From: Hyphomicrobiales bacterium
GTDB taxonomy: Bacteria > Pseudomonadota > Alphaproteobacteria > Rhizobiales > Phreatobacteraceae
Length of the DNA: 64,000 nucleotides
Assembly (NCBI GenBank): GCA_017304475.1
Contig: JAFKKV010000009.1
Location: 62,001 to 126,000 of the forward strand
Direction of reading: 5' to 3'
In this document: one piece after another, positions 51,013-60,588 of the stretch
How the letters are laid out: each line of letters begins with the position of its first letter
How positions within the stretch are numbered: position 1 is the first letter of the stretch
The notes under the pieces: generated by a model
Told to the model about the DNA's origin: nothing
The model's input: the letters and a program-made list of their open reading frames with translations, nothing else
The model's database searches: none
Program-made: the position numbers and the translations under genes

Positions 51013-52089
51013 ATGCGATACATCTTCAAGACCCGCTACGAGCAGGACATCAACCTGGTCAAGCATGGCGGCCAGCTGTTCTGGTACGGCCTTCTGATCC
51101 TGGCTCTGCTGGCCATCCCGGCGGCGGCCTCGCCCTATCTGCTGACCCAGATGTCGCAGATGCTGATCTACACGATCATCGCCTTCGGCCTGATGCTGCT
51201 CGCAGGCTTCACCGGCCAGATGTCGCTCGGCCATGCCGCCTTCATGGCGGTCGGCGCCTATACGGAAGCCGTGCTCGCCATTGCCGGCTGGCCGTTCTTT
51301 CTGTCGATCGGCGCCGCCGGCCTGCTGGCGGCACTGGTCGGCGTGGTCATCGGCCTGCCGGCGCTCCGGGTCAAAGGCCTCTATCTCGGCATCGCGACGC
51401 TCGCCTTCGGCACCATCGTCGAGGAGATCATCGCGCGGGCCGAACATGTCACCGGTGGCAATGCCGGGCTGGTGGTGCCGCCGATCCAGCTGTTCGGGCT
51501 GCGCTTCGCCGATGGGCCGCCATTCTATTACCTCTGCCTCGCCTTCGCGGTGGGCGGCGCACTGGTCTTGATCAACCTGCTGCGCTCGCCGACCGGGCGC
51601 GCCTTCGTGGCGATCCGCGATTCCGAGATTTCGGCACAGAGCATGGGGGTGCATCTGGCCACCTACAAGACGCTGTCATTCTCGATCAGCGCGGCCTTTG
51701 CCGGCGTCGCCGGCGGGCTCTATGCCCACAATATCCGCTTCCTGTCGCCCGACCAGTTCACCGTCGTCCAGTCGATCGAACTCCTGATGATGGTGGTGAT
51801 CGGCGGTCTCGGCTCGGTGCATGGCGCGGTCTATGGCGCGGTGTTCCTGATCGCACTGCCGCAGGTGGTCAGCGCCATCAAGCCGCTGCTGCCGCAGGCG
51901 CTGTCGGAAGCCACCGGATTGCAGCCGACCATTTTCGGCCTGGTGCTGATCCTCACCGTGCTGTTCGAGCCGCTCGGCATCTACGGCGCCTGGCTCAAGC
52001 TGAAGGCCTATTTCGACCTATTCCCGTTCTACCGAAAGGGCATGTTCCGCCGGCAGAAGGCCTTCCAGAAATCGGACCGGCTGAAATGA
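51013..52089 (+). CDS. livM: Branched-chain-type ABC transporter permease LivM
   Basis: A 358-residue permease. An extended polar N-terminus (FKTRYEQDINLVKHGGQLFW) is followed by LivM helices, with GQMSLGHAAFMAVGAYT near residue 72 and GRAFVAIRDSEISAQSMGV in the coupling loop. It pairs with LivH. The charged C-terminal tail (LFPFYRKGMFRRQKAFQKSDR) is seen in the subgroup whose genes travel with acyl-CoA ligases. Its stop overlaps livG by four bases. Confidence 0.93.
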   Translation: MRYIFKTRYEQDINLVKHGGQLFWYGLLILALLAIPAAASPYLLTQMSQMLIYTIIAFGLMLLAGFTGQMSLGHAAFMAVGAYTEAVLAIAGWPFFLSIGAAGLLAALVGVVIGLPALRVKGLYLGIATLAFGTIVEEIIARAEHVTGGNAGLVVPPIQLFGLRFADGPPFYYLCLAFAVGGALVLINLLRSPTGRAFVAIRDSEISAQSMGVHLATYKTLSFSISAAFAGVAGGLYAHNIRFLSPDQFTVVQSIELLMMVVIGGLGSVHGAVYGAVFLIALPQVVSAIKPLLPQALSEATGLQPTIFGLVLILTVLFEPLGIYGAWLKLKAYFDLFPFYRKGMFRRQKAFQKSDRLK

Positions 52090-52874
52090 GCGCTCCCCTG
52101 TTCGAGGCCAAGGGCATTTCGGTCCAGTTCGGGGGCCTGCGCGCCGTCGACGATGTCAGCTTCGCCGTCGACAAGGGCGAGGTCTTCACCATTATCGGGC
52201 CGAACGGCGCCGGCAAGACCACCGTCTTCAACATCATCAGCCGGATCTACGACCCGACCAGCGGCCAGATCCTGCTCGAGGGCCGGCCCTTCACCGCGGT
52301 CGCGCCGCACCGGGTGGCCGGGCTCGGCATTGCCCGCACCTTCCAGAACATCGAGCTGTTCGAACATGCCACCGTGCTGCAGAACCTGCTGATCGGCGCC
52401 CATATCCACCGCATCACCAATCCGCTGAGCGAGGCGCTGTTCCTGCCCTCGGTCAGGCGGGCGGAGGTCGCCTTGCGCACCCATGTCGAGGAGATCATCG
52501 ACCTGCTCGATCTCGCCGTGCATCGCGACAGCATGGTCGCCGGCCTGCCCTATGGCGCGCGCAAGGTGGTCGAGCTCGGCCGCGCGCTCGCCACCCGGCC
52601 GAAACTCCTGCTGCTCGACGAGCCCTCCTCCGGCCTCAATGTCGAGGAGACCGAGGACATGGCCTTCTGGATCGAGGACATCACCAAGGATCTCGGCATC
52701 ACCGTGATCATGGTCGAGCACGACATGACGCTGGTGTCGCGCGTCTCCGACCGGGTGCTGGCGATGAACCAGGGCCGCCTCCTGGCGCTCGGCAAGCCGG
52801 AGGAGGTGCAGCGCCATCCCGCCGTGATCGAGGCCTATCTCGGCCGTCCCGCCCTGGAGGCGGTACCGGCATGA
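52086..52874 (+). CDS. livG: Branched-chain-type ABC transporter ATPase LivG
   Basis: A 262-residue ATPase with Walker A GPNGAGKTT, a long insert near 90-135 (HIHRITNPLSEALFLPSVRR), signature YGARKVVELGRALA (a variant without LSGGQ, common in LivG), Walker B LLLLDEPSSGLN and switch EHDMTLV. It is coupled by ATGA overlaps to livM before it and livF after it. Confidence 0.94.
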   Translation: MSAPLFEAKGISVQFGGLRAVDDVSFAVDKGEVFTIIGPNGAGKTTVFNIISRIYDPTSGQILLEGRPFTAVAPHRVAGLGIARTFQNIELFEHATVLQNLLIGAHIHRITNPLSEALFLPSVRRAEVALRTHVEEIIDLLDLAVHRDSMVAGLPYGARKVVELGRALATRPKLLLLDEPSSGLNVEETEDMAFWIEDITKDLGITVIMVEHDMTLVSRVSDRVLAMNQGRLLALGKPEEVQRHPAVIEAYLGRPALEAVPA

Positions 52875-53644
52875 GCGAAGCGATCCTCACCCTTGCCAAT
52901 GTCGAGGCGGCCTATGGCGCGGTGAAAGCCATTCGCGGCGTCTCGCTGTCGGTGCCGAAGGGCGCCATCGTCACGGTCCTCGGCGCCAATGGCGCCGGCA
53001 AGACCACCATCCTGAAGACGATTTCCGGCATTCTTGACCCGCAGAAGGGCTCGATCACCTTCAAGGGCGAGCCGATCGACCGGCGCGACCCGGCCGAGAT
53101 CGTGCGCCGGGGCCTGAGCCATTCGCCCGAGGGCCGGGAGGTCTTCCCGCTCCTGTCGGTGCGCAACAACCTGCTGATGGGCGCCTTCACCCGCTCGGAC
53201 CGCGACGAGATCGCGCGCGACCTCGAACTGGTCGAGAGCTATTTCCCGATCCTCAGGGAGCGTGCCGACCAGGAGGCGGGACTCCTGTCCGGTGGCCAGC
53301 AGCAGATGCTGGCGATCTCGCGGGCGCTGATGTCCAAGCCGGACCTCCTGCTGCTCGACGAACCCTCGCTCGGGCTCTCGCCCAAGCTGACCCAGGACAT
53401 TTTCTCGATCGTCAAACGGGTCAACCGGGAGCGCGGCGTGACCATCCTGCTGGTCGAGCAGAACGCCGCCATGGCGCTGGAAACCGCCGATTTCGGCTAC
53501 ATCCTGGAACATGGTCGGATCGTCATGGAGGATAGCTGCGCCAGGCTGCGCGAAAAGGACGACGTCAAGGAATTCTATCTCGGCATGAAGGATGTCGGCG
53601 TGCGCGGCCACCGGCGCTGGAAGAAAAAGAAGATGTGGAGGTAG
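52871..53644 (+). CDS. livF: Branched-chain-type ABC transporter ATPase LivF
   Basis: A 257-residue ATPase with Walker A GANGAGKTT, signature LSGGQQQMLAISRALM, Walker B LLLLDEPSLGLSP and EQNAAMAL. After the usual end it carries a basic tail (YLGMKDVGVRGHRRWKKKKMWR in pieces) that is typical of LivF proteins encoded directly before a long-chain acyl-CoA ligase. The GGAGG that serves the next gene lies within its last codons. Confidence 0.94.
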   Translation: MSEAILTLANVEAAYGAVKAIRGVSLSVPKGAIVTVLGANGAGKTTILKTISGILDPQKGSITFKGEPIDRRDPAEIVRRGLSHSPEGREVFPLLSVRNNLLMGAFTRSDRDEIARDLELVESYFPILRERADQEAGLLSGGQQQMLAISRALMSKPDLLLLDEPSLGLSPKLTQDIFSIVKRVNRERGVTILLVEQNAAMALETADFGYILEHGRIVMEDSCARLREKDDVKEFYLGMKDVGVRGHRRWKKKKMWR

Positions 53645-53650
53645 CCCGAG

Positions 53651-55510
53651 ATGTTGGACATCTGGCCGTTCCAGGACATCCGCCGCCCGGCGATCCCCGA
53701 GGGCGAAACCGTCGCCGCTATCCTGACATCGGCGATCGCGCTGCGCAGCGACCGGATCGCCGTGCGCCAGAAGGCCCTGGGGCTGTGGCAATCGACCAGC
53801 TGGACCGCGATGGGCGTCATCGTGCGCGAGATCGCGCTCGGCCTCGCGGCCCTCGGGCTCGAACCCGGCCACGTCGTGTCGATCCTGTCCAATACCCGGC
53901 AGGAATGGTCTTTCGCCGACTATGCGGTGTTGTGCGCCGGCGGCGTGTCCAACGGCATCTATCCGACCGACGCGCCGGAACAGTGCGAATATCTGATGAC
54001 CGATTCCGCGACGCGTTTCGTTTTCGTCGAGGACGAGGAACAGCTCGACAAGATCCTGGAAATCCGCGCCCGCACGCCTGATCTCGCCAAGATCATCGTG
54101 TTCGACACCGAAGGCCTGACGCGCTTTTCCGACCCGCAGGTGATGAGCCTCACGGCGCTGCGCGCGCTCGGCCGCGAGGCCGATGCGGGGGATCCCGGGC
54201 TCTGGGCGCGGCGGCTCGCCAGCCGGCGCCCCGACGACCTCGCCATTCTCGTCTATACCTCGGGCACGACGGGCAAGCCGAAAGGCGCGATGATCACCCA
54301 TCGCAACATTCTCGCCGCCATTTCGGTGATCACGAACGAGACGCTGCGCCAGAACGAAGACGACCAGCGCATGGCCTTCCTGCCGCTCTGCCACGTCGCC
54401 GAACGGGTCGGCGGGCAATTCCTGGCGCTCTATTCCGGCGCCACGCTGAATTTCGTCGAGAACCCGGAAACCGTCCCGGAAAATGTCCGGGAGATCTCGC
54501 CGACCATCTTTTTCGCCGTGCCGCGGATCTGGGAGAAATTCTATTCCGGCGTGATGATCCGGCTGGCCGAGGCGACCGCGCTGCAGCGCTTCGTCTATGG
54601 CTGGTCGATCGCGCAGGGCCGCAAGGCCGCCGATCTCTATATCGAGGGCAAGCCGATCCCGCTGGCCCTGCGCCTCAAGGTGCATGCCGGCCGCTGGCTG
54701 GCGCTCAACAATGTGCGCAAGGCGATCGGCATCCATCGCTGCCGCTTCCTGGCGACCGGGGCGGCGCCCATCTCACCCGAGCTGATCCGCTGGTATTTCG
54801 CGCTCGGCGTGCCGCTGCTCGAGCTCTGGGGCATGACCGAGACGTCGGGCGCCGGCAGCGTCGTGCCGTTCGAAAAGGTCAAGCCGGGCACGATCGGCCG
54901 GCCGACCAGCGCCATCGAAATGAAGATCTCGCCCGAAGGCGAGATCCTGGCGCGCGGGCCGACCATCATTGCCGGCTATCTCAACCAGCCGGAAAAGACG
55001 GCGGAGGCCATTCGCGAGGGCTGGCTGCATACCGGCGATGTCGGCCTGGTCGACAATGAGGGGTTCTTCAGGATCACCGACCGGATGAAGGACATCATCA
55101 TCACCGCCGGCGGCAAGAACGTCACGCCGAGCGAGATCGAGAACGAGCTGAAATTCTCGCCCTATGTCACCGATGCCGTGGTGATCGGCGACCGGCGGCC
55201 CTATCTGACCGCGCTCGTGATGATCGACCAGGAAAATGTCGAGAAATTCGCCCAGGACCGCGACATTCCCTTCTCCAACTATGCCAGCCTCTGCCGCGCA
55301 CCCGCCGTGCAGGCGCTGATCGAGACCGAGGTCGAGCGGGTCAACAAGAAATTCGCCCGGGTCGAGCAGGTCAAGAGCTTCCGGCTGATCGAGCAGCAGC
55401 TGACCGCGGAAGACGAGGAGCTGACACCCACCATGAAACTCAAGCGCGGCTTCGTGCAGAAGAAATATGCCGAACTGATCGACAGCATGTACCGGAGTTC
55501 GGCGGCCTGA
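53651..55510 (+). CDS. Long-chain fatty acid--CoA ligase (AMP-dependent synthetase)
   Basis: A 619-residue ANL-family ligase of the long FadD15 type. P-loop is YTSGTTGKPKGAMITH, then WGMTETSGAG (A5) and TGDVGLVDNEGFFRITDRMKD with the hinge Asp, and GGKNVTPSEIEN (A8). It adenylates a carboxylic acid and joins it to CoA. Its start is six bases after livF, so the imported acid is probably activated as it arrives. The exact acid is unknown. Confidence 0.93.
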   Translation: MLDIWPFQDIRRPAIPEGETVAAILTSAIALRSDRIAVRQKALGLWQSTSWTAMGVIVREIALGLAALGLEPGHVVSILSNTRQEWSFADYAVLCAGGVSNGIYPTDAPEQCEYLMTDSATRFVFVEDEEQLDKILEIRARTPDLAKIIVFDTEGLTRFSDPQVMSLTALRALGREADAGDPGLWARRLASRRPDDLAILVYTSGTTGKPKGAMITHRNILAAISVITNETLRQNEDDQRMAFLPLCHVAERVGGQFLALYSGATLNFVENPETVPENVREISPTIFFAVPRIWEKFYSGVMIRLAEATALQRFVYGWSIAQGRKAADLYIEGKPIPLALRLKVHAGRWLALNNVRKAIGIHRCRFLATGAAPISPELIRWYFALGVPLLELWGMTETSGAGSVVPFEKVKPGTIGRPTSAIEMKISPEGEILARGPTIIAGYLNQPEKTAEAIREGWLHTGDVGLVDNEGFFRITDRMKDIIITAGGKNVTPSEIENELKFSPYVTDAVVIGDRRPYLTALVMIDQENVEKFAQDRDIPFSNYASLCRAPAVQALIETEVERVNKKFARVEQVKSFRLIEQQLTAEDEELTPTMKLKRGFVQKKYAELIDSMYRSSAA

Positions 55511-55626
55511 CACGCCACTGGGCCAAGATCACGGATTGGACTAATCTCGGACCCACGACGCATTCACCGCCAATCGTCAAGAAGATCGCCGCAGGGCAAC
55601 TGCGGGTGACCCAGATGGAGGAACCA

Positions 55627-56805
55627 ATGACGGCACGACTTTCGACCGGCCTGGCGCTGGCACTCTGCCTCACCGCCGGCACCGCATGGGCGCAGACGCA
55701 GGGGATCACGCCCACCCAGATCACGCTCGGCACGATCCAGGACCTGTCCGGTCCGATCGCGGCTTACGGCAAGCAGACCCGCAACGGCCTGCAGATGTAT
55801 TTCGACGAGTTGAACGCCCGCGGCGGCATCCATGGCCGGCAGGTGCGCCTCCTCGTCGAGGACAGCGCCTATGACCCGCGCAAGGCCCTGCTGGCGGCGC
55901 AGAAACTGGTCAATAGCGACCGCATCTTCATGATGGTCGGCCATATCGGCACGGCGCAGAACATGGCGGCGATGCCGGTGCAGTTCGAGCGCAACGTGCC
56001 GAACTTCATGCCGGTGACCGCCGCGCGCGAAATGTACCTGCCGGCGCAGCCGCTGAAGATGGCCTTCGCCACCGCCTATTACGACCAGTTGCGCACCATG
56101 TTGCCCGAGATCGTCAAGGAGCGCAGCCTGAAGCGGGCCTGCGTGGTCTATCAGGACGACGAATTCGGCCTGGAGGTGATGCGCGGCGGCGAAGCCGCTC
56201 TCGCGACGCTCAGCCAGACCTTCGTCGAGCGCGCCTCCTACAAGCGCGGCGCGACCGAATTCTCCTCGCAGGTGGCCCGTCTCAAGGCGGCCAATTGCGA
56301 CCTCGTGGTGATGGGCACGATCATCCGCGAGACGGTCGGCGTGCTGGCGGAAGCCAAGAAGGTGGGTCTCGACGCGGTGTTCGTCGCCACCAGCGCGGCC
56401 TATACCCATCTCATCCCGCAGCTGGGCGGACCGGTCGCCGAGGGCTTTTACGCCGTGACCACCACGGCCCATCCCTATCCCGACGATCCGAACCCGGCGA
56501 TCCGCGAATGGGTCACCCGCTATAAGGCGAAATTCGGCGAGGATCCCACCGTGTTCTCGGCCTATGGCTGGCAGATCGGCAATCTGTTCTACGAGGCGGC
56601 GCTGAAGGCCGGCCAGGACCTGACGGTCGAAAGCTTCCTGCGCGCCATGGAGACGCCCTACGGCACCGACCTGTTCGGCAGCCAGGGCTGCGCCATCACC
56701 GCGCAGAACCGGCTCTGCAACAATGCCGCGCGCCTGTCGCAGGTGAGGAACGGCCGCTGGGTGGTGACCCGCGACTGGGTGCACGGCGCCATCCCGACGA
56801 ACTGA
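55627..56805 (+). CDS. Branched-chain-type periplasmic binding protein (LivJ-like)
   Basis: A 392-residue type I periplasmic binding protein with a signal peptide (MTARLSTGLALALCLTAGTAWAQ). The mature chain starts GITPTQITLGTIQDLSGPIAAYG and has YDPRKALLAAQKLVNSDRIF and AYGWQIGNLFYEAAL, as in Peripla_BP_6 proteins. It would select the substrate for LivHMGF. ATG 55627 is four bases after GGAGG(AACC); ATG 55606 upstream has none. A strong hairpin follows the stop. Confidence 0.93.
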   Translation: MTARLSTGLALALCLTAGTAWAQTQGITPTQITLGTIQDLSGPIAAYGKQTRNGLQMYFDELNARGGIHGRQVRLLVEDSAYDPRKALLAAQKLVNSDRIFMMVGHIGTAQNMAAMPVQFERNVPNFMPVTAAREMYLPAQPLKMAFATAYYDQLRTMLPEIVKERSLKRACVVYQDDEFGLEVMRGGEAALATLSQTFVERASYKRGATEFSSQVARLKAANCDLVVMGTIIRETVGVLAEAKKVGLDAVFVATSAAYTHLIPQLGGPVAEGFYAVTTTAHPYPDDPNPAIREWVTRYKAKFGEDPTVFSAYGWQIGNLFYEAALKAGQDLTVESFLRAMETPYGTDLFGSQGCAITAQNRLCNNAARLSQVRNGRWVVTRDWVHGAIPTN

Positions 56806-56816
56806 ACCCATGACGA

Positions 56817-56844
56817 CCGCGCCGCCGGGACACCGGCGGCGCGG
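56817..56844 (+). terminator. 12-bp perfect hairpin after the LivJ-like gene
   Basis: CCGCGCCGCCGG, loop GACA, CCGGCGGCGCGG: a perfect 12-bp stem starting 11 bases after the stop. No T-run follows. It probably stabilises the binding-protein message and damps read-through into the acyl-CoA dehydrogenase gene 32 bases on. Confidence 0.55.
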
Positions 56845-56876
56845 ACCCCGCCGTCTCCGCCCATGAGGACCGCGCC

Positions 56877-58013
56877 ATGGCCAGTCCGTTCTACACGGCC
56901 GACCACGAGGCCTTTCGCGACGTGGTCCGCCGGTTCGTCGCACGCGAGATCGAACCCCATGCGCAGGCCTGGGACGAGCAGGAGGAGTTTCCGCGCGCGC
57001 TCTACCGCAAGGCCGCCGAGATCGGCCTGATCGGCCTCGGTTTCCCGGAAGCCTATGGCGGGGTCGCCGCCGACCGCTTCATGTGGCTCGTCGCCGTGCA
57101 GGAACTGGCGCGGCCGGGATCGGGCGGCGTCAGCGCCAGCCTGATGAGCCACGCCATCGGCGCGCCGCCGATCGCGCTCGCCGCCCGGCCCGAGGTCAAG
57201 GCACGGGTGCTGCCGGAGATCCTGAGCGGTGAGAAGATCTCAGCGCTGGCGATCACCGAGCCGAGCGGCGGCTCGGATGTCGCCAGTCTCCGGACCACGG
57301 CGCGACGCCAGGGCGACCACTATGTCGTCAGAGGCGAAAAGACCTTCATCACCTCCGGCATGCGCGCCGACTATTATACCGTCGCGGTGCGCACGGGCGG
57401 GCCCGGCGCCGGCGGCGTCAGCCTCATCCTGATCGAGCGCGACAGCCCCGGCTTCTCGCGCACGCCGCTGAAGAAAATGGGCTGGTGGGCCTCGGATACC
57501 GCGACGCTGCATTTCGACGACGTCCGGGTGCCCGCCGAAAACCTGATCGGCGAGGAGGGCCAGGGCTTCAAGATCGTCATGCGCAATTTCAACCACGAGC
57601 GCCTGACCATGGCGGCCGGCTGCACCGCCTTCGCCGCCGTCTGCCTCGACGAGGCGACGGCTTACGCCAAGGAGAGGCAGACCTTCGGCAAGCCGCTGAC
57701 CCAGCACCAGGTGATCCGGCACAAGCTGGTCGACATGGCGCAGCGGGTGGCGGCGAGCCAGGCCTGGCTGGAAATGCTGACCTGGCGGCTGGAGCAGGGC
57801 GAAAACCCGGTCGCCGAGATCTGCATGCTGAAGAACCAGGCGACCCAGACCATGGCCTTCTGCGCCTCCGAGGCGGTGCAGATCTTCGGCGGCGCCGGCT
57901 TCATGCGCGGCGGCAAGGTCGAGCGGATCTATCGGGAGGTCAAGGTCAACGCCATCGGCGGCGGCACGGAAGAGATCATGAAGGATCTCGCCGGCCGCCA
58001 GATGGGGCTTTGA
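56877..58013 (+). CDS. Acyl-CoA dehydrogenase
   Basis: A 378-residue FAD acyl-CoA dehydrogenase: ALAITEPSGGSDVASLRTTA, RGEKTFITSGMRADYYTVAV, MGWWASDTATLHFDDVRVP and MKDLAGRQMGL at the end. IGGGTEEIM has Gly at the usual catalytic-Glu position, like its paralogue at 42464, so the base must sit elsewhere. It would introduce a double bond into the CoA ester made by the ligase. It closes the plus-strand catabolic run and is convergent with the YejA-like gene. Confidence 0.92.
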   Translation: MASPFYTADHEAFRDVVRRFVAREIEPHAQAWDEQEEFPRALYRKAAEIGLIGLGFPEAYGGVAADRFMWLVAVQELARPGSGGVSASLMSHAIGAPPIALAARPEVKARVLPEILSGEKISALAITEPSGGSDVASLRTTARRQGDHYVVRGEKTFITSGMRADYYTVAVRTGGPGAGGVSLILIERDSPGFSRTPLKKMGWWASDTATLHFDDVRVPAENLIGEEGQGFKIVMRNFNHERLTMAAGCTAFAAVCLDEATAYAKERQTFGKPLTQHQVIRHKLVDMAQRVAASQAWLEMLTWRLEQGENPVAEICMLKNQATQTMAFCASEAVQIFGGAGFMRGGKVERIYREVKVNAIGGGTEEIMKDLAGRQMGL

Positions 58014-58022
58014 GCCCGGCAA

Positions 58023-59882
58023 TCACCCCTGGCCGATACGCGCGGCCTTGACCGGATCGAACCACCAGGTGGCCGGCGCGCCGCGGCTGTAGCGCGGCTT
58101 GGTCTCGGGAAAGCCGAACATGTCCCAATAGGCGATCTTGTGGGCGCCCTGGTACCAGTTCGGCACCCAGTAGCGGCCGGCGCGCAGCACCCGGTCCATG
58201 GCCTTGCAGGTCGTCGTCAGCTCGGGCCGGCTCTTCGCCACCAGGGCCTTCTCGATCAGCGCGTCGAGCACCGGGTCGGCGATGCCGGCGAGGTTGTTCG
58301 AGCCAGGCTGCCGGCCGCTCGCCGAGCCGAAGAAGGTACGCATGGATTCGCCAGGCGTCAGCGACAGCGAATAGCGCCGGATGGTCAGGTCGAAATCGTA
58401 GTCCTTCAGGCGCGTCTGATATTGCGCGGAATCGACCCGCCGGATGTTGGCCTCGATGCCGAGGCGCCGCAGATTGGCGACGAAGGGCTGGGTGTGGCGC
58501 TCCAGCGAATTGTCGAAATCGACGAATTCGATCGTCATCGGCTGGCCGCGGGGATCGACCAGCTTGTTGTCGCGCAAGGTGAAGCCAGCCTCGCGCAGCA
58601 GCGCGGTGGCGCGGCGCAACAGGTTGCGGTCCTGGCCCGAGCCATCGGAGACCGGCGGCGAATAGGGCTCGCCGAACACCTCCGCCGGCAGCTTGTCGCG
58701 GAACGGCTCGAGCAGAGCCAGTTCCTCGGGCGAGGGCGGCCCCGAGGCCATCATCGGCGAATTCTGGAAAAACGAATGGGTGCGCTTATAGGCGTCGAAC
58801 ATGACGTTCTTGTTGGTCCATTCGAAATCGAAGGCGAGCCCGATCGCCTCGCGCACCCGGGGATCGCGGAACTTCTCGCGCCGCGTGTTGATGAACCAGC
58901 CCTGGGCACCGGACGGCGTCTCGTCCGGCAATTCCTTGCGCAGCACGCGGCCTTCGCGCACCGCCGGGAAATCATATTGGGTGGCCCAGGCGCGCGAGGT
59001 GAACTCCTCGCGGAACGTATAGGTCCGGCTCTTGAAGGCCTCGAAAGCGACGTCGCGGTCGCGGAAGAATTCCAGCCGGACGATGTCGAAATTGTTCAGG
59101 CCGACGGAAACCGGCAGTTTCTCGCCCCACCAGTCCTTGACCCGCTCATATTCGATGAAGCGGCCGGGCTCGAAGCGGCCGACCTTGTAGGCCGACGAAC
59201 CGAGCGGCAGGTCCATGGTGGAGGCCTCGAAGTCGCGGTTGGCGTACCAGGCCTTCGACAGGATCGGCATGCCGGCAACCGTCAGCGGCAGGTCGCGCGA
59301 GCGACCCTCGGCGAAGGTCAGCTTGACCAGCTTCTCGCCCTCGGCCTCGGCGTCGGCGAGATCGCGCAGGATCACCCGCAGCAGCGGGTGGCCCTTTTCC
59401 TTCAGCGTCATCATCGACCAGGCGACATCGGCGGCGGTGATCGGCGTGCCGTCGTGGAATTTGGCGATGTCGCGCAGCACGAAGCGATAGGTCTGGCCAT
59501 CGGCCGAGATGCGAACCCGCTCGGCGGCGAGGCCGTAGAGCGAATCCGGCTCGTCGCCGCCGCCGGTCATCAGGCTGGCGAAAATGCCGTCGAGCTGGGG
59601 CGGCGCGTCGCCGCGCAGCACGAAGGTGTTCATCGTGTTGAAGGTGGTCGGGTTCTGGTTGAAACCCCAGCTCGCCGGGCTGTGAATGAAGCTGCCGCCT
59701 TTCGGCGCCTGCGGATTGACGAAGTCGAAATGCTTGAAGTCCGGGCCGTATTTCAGATCACCGAAAGACGAGATGCCATGGGTCTCGCGCTCTCCCTGGG
59801 CCAGTGCGACCGGGGACAGGAGACCGGTGCCGGCGCTGGCCGCGGCCAGGGTCAGGACAGTTCGGCGGGACGGGCGAAACAT
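58023..59882 (-). CDS. Extracellular solute-binding protein, family 5 (YejA-like), Tat-exported
   Basis: A 619-residue peptide-type binding protein with a twin-arginine signal (RPSRRTVLTLAAASAGTGLL). The mature chain shows HGISSFGDLKYGPDFKHFDFVNPQAPKGG (in pieces), FNTMNTFVLRG, and DGTPITAADVAWSM, matching the YejA branch of SBP_bac_5. E. coli YejABEF imports microcin C and peptides. No permease or ATPase genes are next to it. GGAAGG precedes the ATG by six bases. Confidence 0.92.
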   Translation of the reverse strand: MFRPSRRTVLTLAAASAGTGLLSPVALAQGERETHGISSFGDLKYGPDFKHFDFVNPQAPKGGSFIHSPASWGFNQNPTTFNTMNTFVLRGDAPPQLDGIFASLMTGGGDEPDSLYGLAAERVRISADGQTYRFVLRDIAKFHDGTPITAADVAWSMMTLKEKGHPLLRVILRDLADAEAEGEKLVKLTFAEGRSRDLPLTVAGMPILSKAWYANRDFEASTMDLPLGSSAYKVGRFEPGRFIEYERVKDWWGEKLPVSVGLNNFDIVRLEFFRDRDVAFEAFKSRTYTFREEFTSRAWATQYDFPAVREGRVLRKELPDETPSGAQGWFINTRREKFRDPRVREAIGLAFDFEWTNKNVMFDAYKRTHSFFQNSPMMASGPPSPEELALLEPFRDKLPAEVFGEPYSPPVSDGSGQDRNLLRRATALLREAGFTLRDNKLVDPRGQPMTIEFVDFDNSLERHTQPFVANLRRLGIEANIRRVDSAQYQTRLKDYDFDLTIRRYSLSLTPGESMRTFFGSASGRQPGSNNLAGIADPVLDALIEKALVAKSRPELTTTCKAMDRVLRAGRYWVPNWYQGAHKIAYWDMFGFPETKPRYSRGAPATWWFDPVKAARIGQG

Positions 59883-59973
59883 GGCGAACCTTCCGGATGG
59901 GACTGATCAGGAGATAGTCCAACAGAGCATTGCGGCAAAGACGGGAAAATCAGGCAAATCAGCGCGGGGCGGG

Positions 59974-60435
59974 TCAGGCGATGGGCAACACATTGGTGTG
60001 CTTGACCTGGGACAGCGCGAAGCTCGATTCGATCGAGGCGACGCCGTCGAGGCGCGTGAGCTTCTCCTTCAGGAAATTCTCATAGGCCGGCAGGTCGGCA
60101 CAGACGACGCGCATGAGATAGTCGCGCTGGCCGGTCATCAGATAGCATTCCATCACTTCGGGCCAGCGCGAGACGGCGGCGGCGAAACGGTCGAGCTCCT
60201 CCTCGCGCTGGCGCTCGAGCTTGATCGAAATGAACACGCTGACCGGCAGGTCGACCGCCTTCTGCTCGACCATGGCGACATAGCCCCTGATCACGCCCGC
60301 CGCCTCCAGGAGCTTGACGCGGCGCAGGCATGGCGTGGGCGACAACCCGACCCGCTCGGCCAGCGCCTGGTTGGTGATGCGGCCGTCGCGCTGCAGCTCG
60401 GCAAGGATGCGCCGATCGATGTGGTCGAGGGGCAT
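59974..60435 (-). CDS. Lrp/AsnC-family transcriptional regulator
   Basis: A 153-residue Lrp protein: helix-turn-helix LDHIDRRILAELQRDGRITNQALAERVGLSPTPCLRRVKLLE (in pieces), then the RAM ligand domain with VFISIKLERQ and CYLMTGQRDYLMRVV. These bind amino acids or related acids. The minus-strand frame is open for 1040 codons, but only this part has family similarity; ATG 60435 is the family start. It is divergent from the 2-oxoacid dehydrogenase E1 gene, its probable target, like BkdR or MdeR. Confidence 0.95.
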   Translation of the reverse strand: MPLDHIDRRILAELQRDGRITNQALAERVGLSPTPCLRRVKLLEAAGVIRGYVAMVEQKAVDLPVSVFISIKLERQREEELDRFAAAVSRWPEVMECYLMTGQRDYLMRVVCADLPAYENFLKEKLTRLDGVASIESSFALSQVKHTNVLPIA

Positions 60436-60478
60436 ATTGGAAGATTCGACTTGGATGATGGGTAATCTTAGCGTTAGT

Positions 60479-60538
60479 TGCCAAACGAGCCCGCGTCCAT
60501 GGCCAAATTTGGCAGGCATGACGCCGGCTCCTTTGGCA
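60479..60538. promoter_or_regulatory. Repeated TGCCAAA/TTTGGCA half-sites in the Lrp-E1 divergent region
   Basis: TGCCAAA at 60479-60485, the palindrome GCCAAATTTGGC at 60502-60513 and TTTGGCA at 60532-60538 are spaced about 26-27 bp centre to centre. Several evenly phased copies fit binding by an octameric Lrp-type regulator. Confidence 0.55.
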
Positions 60539-60588
60539 AGATCTGATCTTATGCGCGCCGCCGGGACAGAGCGCGACTGAGGAACGCC

